NCBI GenBank assembly: GCA_002307115.1
Contig: DBTP01000128.1
Coordinates: forward strand, 1-17,782
Direction: 5' to 3'
DNA length: 17,782 nt
From: Fibrobacter sp. UBA1313
Lineage (GTDB): Bacteria; Fibrobacterota; Fibrobacteria; Fibrobacterales; Fibrobacteraceae
Positions within the stretch are counted from its first letter, which is position 1. Each line of letters starts with the position of its first letter. The notes beneath the pieces were generated by a model, which worked only from the letters and a program-made list of their open reading frames with translations, was not told where the DNA came from and made no database searches. Shown piece by piece: positions 14,848 through 17,782 of the stretch. Position numbers and translations under genes: made by a program.

Positions 14848-15827
14848 AAACGGGCGTTTCCTATTTTGGCGTACGTCGCCCTAAATGGGTTTTTGAAGAT
14901 ATGAAAGAAATCCAGAGCCTAGGTTTTACGCATGTATTGCATACCTGGTCCGAAGAAGATGAGCTTTATTACCGCGACACTATGGAAGAAATTATTGCGG
15001 GGACTGTAGAATTAGGCTTAAAAGTTTATGTGAATTCTTGGGGAGTCGGCCGAGTCTTTGGTGGTGAAGCTTACTCTGAATTAGTGGCTCGAAACCCGAG
15101 TATGGCTCAAGTCGCTTCTGATGGAACCCCTCTCGTTGCCGCATGCCCTAACCACCCCGCTTTCCTAACCTACATGCATGAATGGATTCAATCCGTTTGC
15201 AAAACCCAAGTGGAAACCATCTTTTGGGATGAGCCTCATTTTCATTTTGAAAAAGCGGATCTGAACCGCTGGGCATGCCGCTGTAAATCCTGTTGCGAAG
15301 GCTTTCAAGATCGTTTCGGCTACCCCATGCCAACAATTCTTACTCCTGATGTGAAAATTTTTCGCGAAGATTCCCTCATGGATTTTTTAAGCGTCATGAC
15401 TACAGAGGTTCACCGCTTAGGCAAACGAAATTCAGTGTGTCTTTTACCGCCCTGGTTCCCCGCTGGCTTGGATCGCTGGGAACGCGTTGCTGAAATGCCT
15501 TTTGTGGACGAAATTGGTTCAGATCCATACTGGGAAAAAACAACGCCGCATGAAACCGTGCAAAAAAATTATGCAGAAGTTTCTATCCGCATTCAAAAGA
15601 TTTGCAATGCCTACGGCAAAGAAGCTCAAATGTGGATCAAAAATTATCACATCGTAAAAGGTCACGAAAATGATGTCGCAGAATCTACCCGTCTTGCTTA
15701 CGAAGCAGGGGTGCGCAATATTTTCGCATGGTCATTCCGCGGCTCCGAATATCTATCCTGGTTGCGCAGTGATGATCCAGAAAAAGTCTGGAAGACCCAA
15801 TGCGAAGCCTTTGCGCGGTGTAAATAA
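14844..15827 (+). CDS. Uncharacterised TIM-barrel-like protein (glycoside hydrolase-like), with DEPH motif and cysteine cluster
   Basis: 327 residues, no signal peptide or membrane segment, so probably cytoplasmic. The alternating strands and helices (VSYFGVR, FTHVLHTW, LKVYVNSWG, VETIFWDEPH, SVCLLPPW, VDEIGSDPYW, AQMWIKNYH, RNIFAWSF) fit an eight-stranded barrel. Such a layout is common in glycoside hydrolases. Conserved-looking acidic residues at strand ends are Asp129/Glu130 in WDEPH, Glu223 and Asp227. A cysteine cluster CRCKSCC (145-151) follows the fourth strand and could bind a metal or be structural. I recognise the general 'WGVG-VFGGEA...ACPN...FWDEPHF...C.C..C...F' pattern from unannotated proteins but know no function for it. 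It overlaps the receiver-like gene by four bases. A bidirectional terminator lies ~230 bases downstream. Confidence 0.7.
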   Translation: MKTGVSYFGVRRPKWVFEDMKEIQSLGFTHVLHTWSEEDELYYRDTMEEIIAGTVELGLKVYVNSWGVGRVFGGEAYSELVARNPSMAQVASDGTPLVAACPNHPAFLTYMHEWIQSVCKTQVETIFWDEPHFHFEKADLNRWACRCKSCCEGFQDRFGYPMPTILTPDVKIFREDSLMDFLSVMTTEVHRLGKRNSVCLLPPWFPAGLDRWERVAEMPFVDEIGSDPYWEKTTPHETVQKNYAEVSIRIQKICNAYGKEAQMWIKNYHIVKGHENDVAESTRLAYEAGVRNIFAWSFRGSEYLSWLRSDDPEKVWKTQCEAFARCK

Positions 15828-16060
15828 AATCTCACCCGTATTTTTATACTGAGTGGACATCAGACTTCACAGAGCAAGCCGATGGATGGCCCCTTAAAAG
15901 GGAGAATAGAACGCCGTGACACATCAGGAAATTGGGCAACTTCACTATAGTTCGTCTTTCGTTTTTCCTCTAGCTCAACGTTCATTCAATATCATAAAAA
16001 CCACGCAAATTCTAAAAGAATTCTTTATTTTTTACTTCATTTTGCGATTTTTTTGCACAA
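15828..16060. other. Non-coding spacer without a convincing gene
   Basis: About 230 bases between the TIM-barrel gene and the terminator. It becomes very AT-rich to the right. It contains a small AATTCT (16008-16013) / AGAATT (16017-16022) hairpin followed by a T-rich run at 16021-16033, which might be a weak extra terminator for the plus-strand unit. A GTG-started frame from 15916 gives a low-complexity peptide rich in Phe and runs into the antisense of the GH74 gene, so I do not call it. Confidence 0.4.
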
Positions 16061-16094
16061 AAAAAGCCCTAGAATTTTTTCCAGGGCTTTTTCT
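16059..16094. terminator. Bidirectional intrinsic terminator
   Basis: A perfect ten-base stem AAAAAGCCCT (16061-16070) / AGGGCTTTTT (16083-16092) with a 12-base loop, flanked by an A-run on the left and a T-run on the right. It reads as a rho-independent terminator on both strands. It would end the plus-strand two-gene unit and the minus-strand GH74 gene, whose stop is 16 bases away. Confidence 0.85.
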
Positions 16095-16109
16095 TAACAA
16101 AAAGAAATT

Positions 16110-17782
16110 TTACTGCAAATTCACTTTCATGGTTTTAGAGCCACTCTTCGCCAAATATACGCCCTTGTTGAGACCAATTAATGACAAGTTGGCAATGCCA
16201 CCGGAAAGTTTCGCAGAACGAATCCAACGGCCCGAAAGATCATAAAGTTGCACTGATGCGACCGAAATCAAATTCAACCCTTCACGGTAAAAGAAAGATT
16301 CATTTATTTGTGGTTCCGGGGTCATCCTGATACCGACTTCGCCGGGGGTTCCATTTTCTTCACGGTTTATGCACGATGCCTCCACCGTCGAACCCGGCTC
16401 TTGACCATAAATGATACCCCTACCAGCACCCGTTATATAAATGCGGGAATCAACACACGGGTCACCGACAATCATACTGATACCACCATACTGATGGGCA
16501 TCATCATCAATTTTCGCCCAAGTCTTACCACGATCATCCGAACGGAACACCCCTGTAATGCCAGGCTTCACCATTCCCGCAGCATAGACCGCAGAAACAC
16601 CCGCCGTTTTACCCTTACCGAACCCAATATAAGTAGCATAAAGCAAGCTATCCGCAGCAACAAGCGTTTTTCCCCCATCCGTGGAATGGTAAACCACATT
16701 GTCATCATTTGCCTTCCCAGTCCAAGGAATCGCGCTAGTATACTGATACCATGCGCACCAATAACCATTAGGATCATCACATTGATAAATGTTAGCCCCC
16801 TGAGTAATCCAGAGATCCCCTGCAGCATCCGGGGAGGCAAATAGGCGGAAATGATCGGAAGCCCAACTATCATCATATTCCAAGTCACTGCGAACCAAAG
16901 TCCAATTGGCCCCATTATCCACACTCTTATAAAGGTATCCAGAACTGTCCGCAGTCGTCAAATTTGCATAGAGATAAAATGTTCCAGGAGTGACCTTATC
17001 GGCAACAACGCGGTATCCCGCCAAAAGAGATGCATTTGTTGCAGATGCCTTCCATGAACTTCCAAAATCTGTTGAATAATAGACACCATACTTTTCCATA
17101 TTCCACACAATCGCACCCGCATCCGCCGAAATGGCTGCAAAATTAGTCTCGTTGCTATAGGTATCACTATAACCGTTATTTACGAATGGAGGATAGGCGG
17201 TAAAAGAGGTCCAAGTTTTACCTCCGTTCGTGGAATAAGCACCGAGGCCTTTCGTAGACTCCTTGAAAATGCGAATCATCACATGCGGATAAAGGCCCGC
17301 ATAATCAATCGCATAGTTGGTACCCGCCTCTACCTGATGACGAGAGGACTGGGCCACATCCAAACTGATATGATAGAAGCCATCAATGTCACCCAGAGCA
17401 CTGACCAGCGGAGCTCCGTAAGTCGTACTGACCAAGCCCAGCGGAGCGGTTTCTTCAATACCCGTGTCCGTAAAATACCAAGTCGGAGCCGCTGTAGTCG
17501 CATTATAAGTGCTCCAGACTCCGTAACCCGTTCCGAACACCACATGATCCTTATTGAAAGGATCCACAGCCAAAGCGGAAATCCAATGAGGATTACTTGT
17601 CGCCGAACTGCCAGCACTTTCCACATCCAAAGAACCTGAACCTATAATATCCGTCCAACTGCTACCACCATTCAATGTCATAAAGATCCCTTCGTGAGGA
17701 ACAAAGGAAGTCCCACTGGCAGGGCCTCCCGAACCTTTCCACCAGCCACCGGTGCTTACAAATACCTGATTACTGTTTGTCG
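16110..17782 (-). CDS. GH74 xyloglucanase-like beta-propeller protein with T9SS-like C-terminal tail (5' end outside window)
   Basis: The frame is open to the right edge, so this is the last ~557 residues of a larger protein. An internal ATG at 17681 is not the start, because propeller sequence (QVFVSTGGWWKGSG) continues upstream. GH74 enzymes cut the beta-glucan backbone of xyloglucan outside the cell. Family hallmarks: ALAVDPFNKDHVVFGTGYGV, DTGIEETAPLGLVSTTYGAP, LVSALGDIDGFYH, and the closing ISMIVGDPCVDSRIYI with GRGIIYG. Asp-box/BNR repeats recur (STNGGKTW, STDFGSSW, SVDNGANW, STDGGKT, RSDDRGKTW). The last ~50 residues (VQLYDLSGRWIRS ... GLNKGVYLAKSGSKTMKVN) resemble a type A sorting tail of type IX secretion. 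A short Pro/Glu-rich linker separates it from the propeller. The signal peptide and N-terminal catalytic propeller are not visible. Confidence 0.9.
   Translation of the reverse strand, partial: TNSNQVFVSTGGWWKGSGGPASGTSFVPHEGIFMTLNGGSSWTDIIGSGSLDVESAGSSATSNPHWISALAVDPFNKDHVVFGTGYGVWSTYNATTAAPTWYFTDTGIEETAPLGLVSTTYGAPLVSALGDIDGFYHISLDVAQSSRHQVEAGTNYAIDYAGLYPHVMIRIFKESTKGLGAYSTNGGKTWTSFTAYPPFVNNGYSDTYSNETNFAAISADAGAIVWNMEKYGVYYSTDFGSSWKASATNASLLAGYRVVADKVTPGTFYLYANLTTADSSGYLYKSVDNGANWTLVRSDLEYDDSWASDHFRLFASPDAAGDLWITQGANIYQCDDPNGYWCAWYQYTSAIPWTGKANDDNVVYHSTDGGKTLVAADSLLYATYIGFGKGKTAGVSAVYAAGMVKPGITGVFRSDDRGKTWAKIDDDAHQYGGISMIVGDPCVDSRIYITGAGRGIIYGQEPGSTVEASCINREENGTPGEVGIRMTPEPQINESFFYREGLNLISVASVQLYDLSGRWIRSAKLSGGIANLSLIGLNKGVYLAKSGSKTMKVNLQ

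Noticed and set aside
15891..15902. CCCTT/AAGGG palindrome in the spacer after the barrel gene
   Set aside because: Only 4-5 base pairs with a very short loop and no T-run; too weak to call a terminator or operator.
15916..16245. GTG-started 109-residue frame spanning the spacer and the terminator
   Set aside because: It reads through a strong terminator and into the antisense of the GH74 tail, and encodes a Phe-rich low-complexity peptide.
16308..16844. 178-residue plus-strand frame opposite the GH74 gene
   Set aside because: Antisense to clear Asp-box and GH74 motifs; Thr/Ile/Arg-rich composition without recognisable domain.

Overview
The window looks like chromosomal DNA from a diderm (Gram-negative) bacterium. 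It has a CMP-Kdo synthetase for lipopolysaccharide, type IV pilus-type inner-membrane genes, and a secreted xyloglucanase-like GH74 protein with a type IX-secretion-like C-terminal tail. Plant-polysaccharide degradation, a T9SS-like tail and moderate GC best fit a Fibrobacter-like or Fibrobacterota organism. That assignment is an inference; Bacteroidota or a related phylum cannot be excluded from the sequence alone. I see no rRNA, tRNA, CRISPR array, insertion sequence or phage gene.

Layout. The left edge holds the 3' end of a plus-strand gene that resembles the C-terminus of a radical SAM/Fe-S oxidoreductase, followed by a hairpin that may be its terminator. From 14353 down to 360 there are fourteen consecutive minus-strand genes with overlaps or gaps of at most 53 bases: thiL, a PilB/GspE-type ATPase, uvrD/pcrA, gatC, kdsB, pyrG, a ComEA-like helix-hairpin-helix protein, a PilM-like protein, a PilN-like protein that seems to carry a PilO-like second half, rsmD, coaD, a rhomboid protease, a PfkB/adenosine kinase-like sugar kinase and a DUF2007-like membrane protein. 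Going the other way from a 59-base divergent spacer is a two-gene plus-strand unit: a degenerate receiver-like protein and an uncharacterised TIM-barrel-like protein with a DEPH motif and a cysteine cluster. A strong bidirectional terminator separates this unit from the 3' part of the GH74 gene, which runs off the right edge on the minus strand.

How the genes may work together. The assembly ATPase, PilM, PilN(/O) and ComEA proteins suggest a type IV pilus or DNA-uptake machine whose parts are interleaved with housekeeping genes. The ATPase carries two tandem N-terminal MshEN-type modules with exact 24-5-24 residue geometry, and the second has an essentially complete cyclic-di-GMP-binding signature. 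This suggests direct c-di-GMP control of the machine. kdsB and pyrG are adjacent, so the CTP producer sits next to a CTP consumer of LPS synthesis. The receiver-like/TIM-barrel pair is the least understood unit here and the best candidate for something undescribed.
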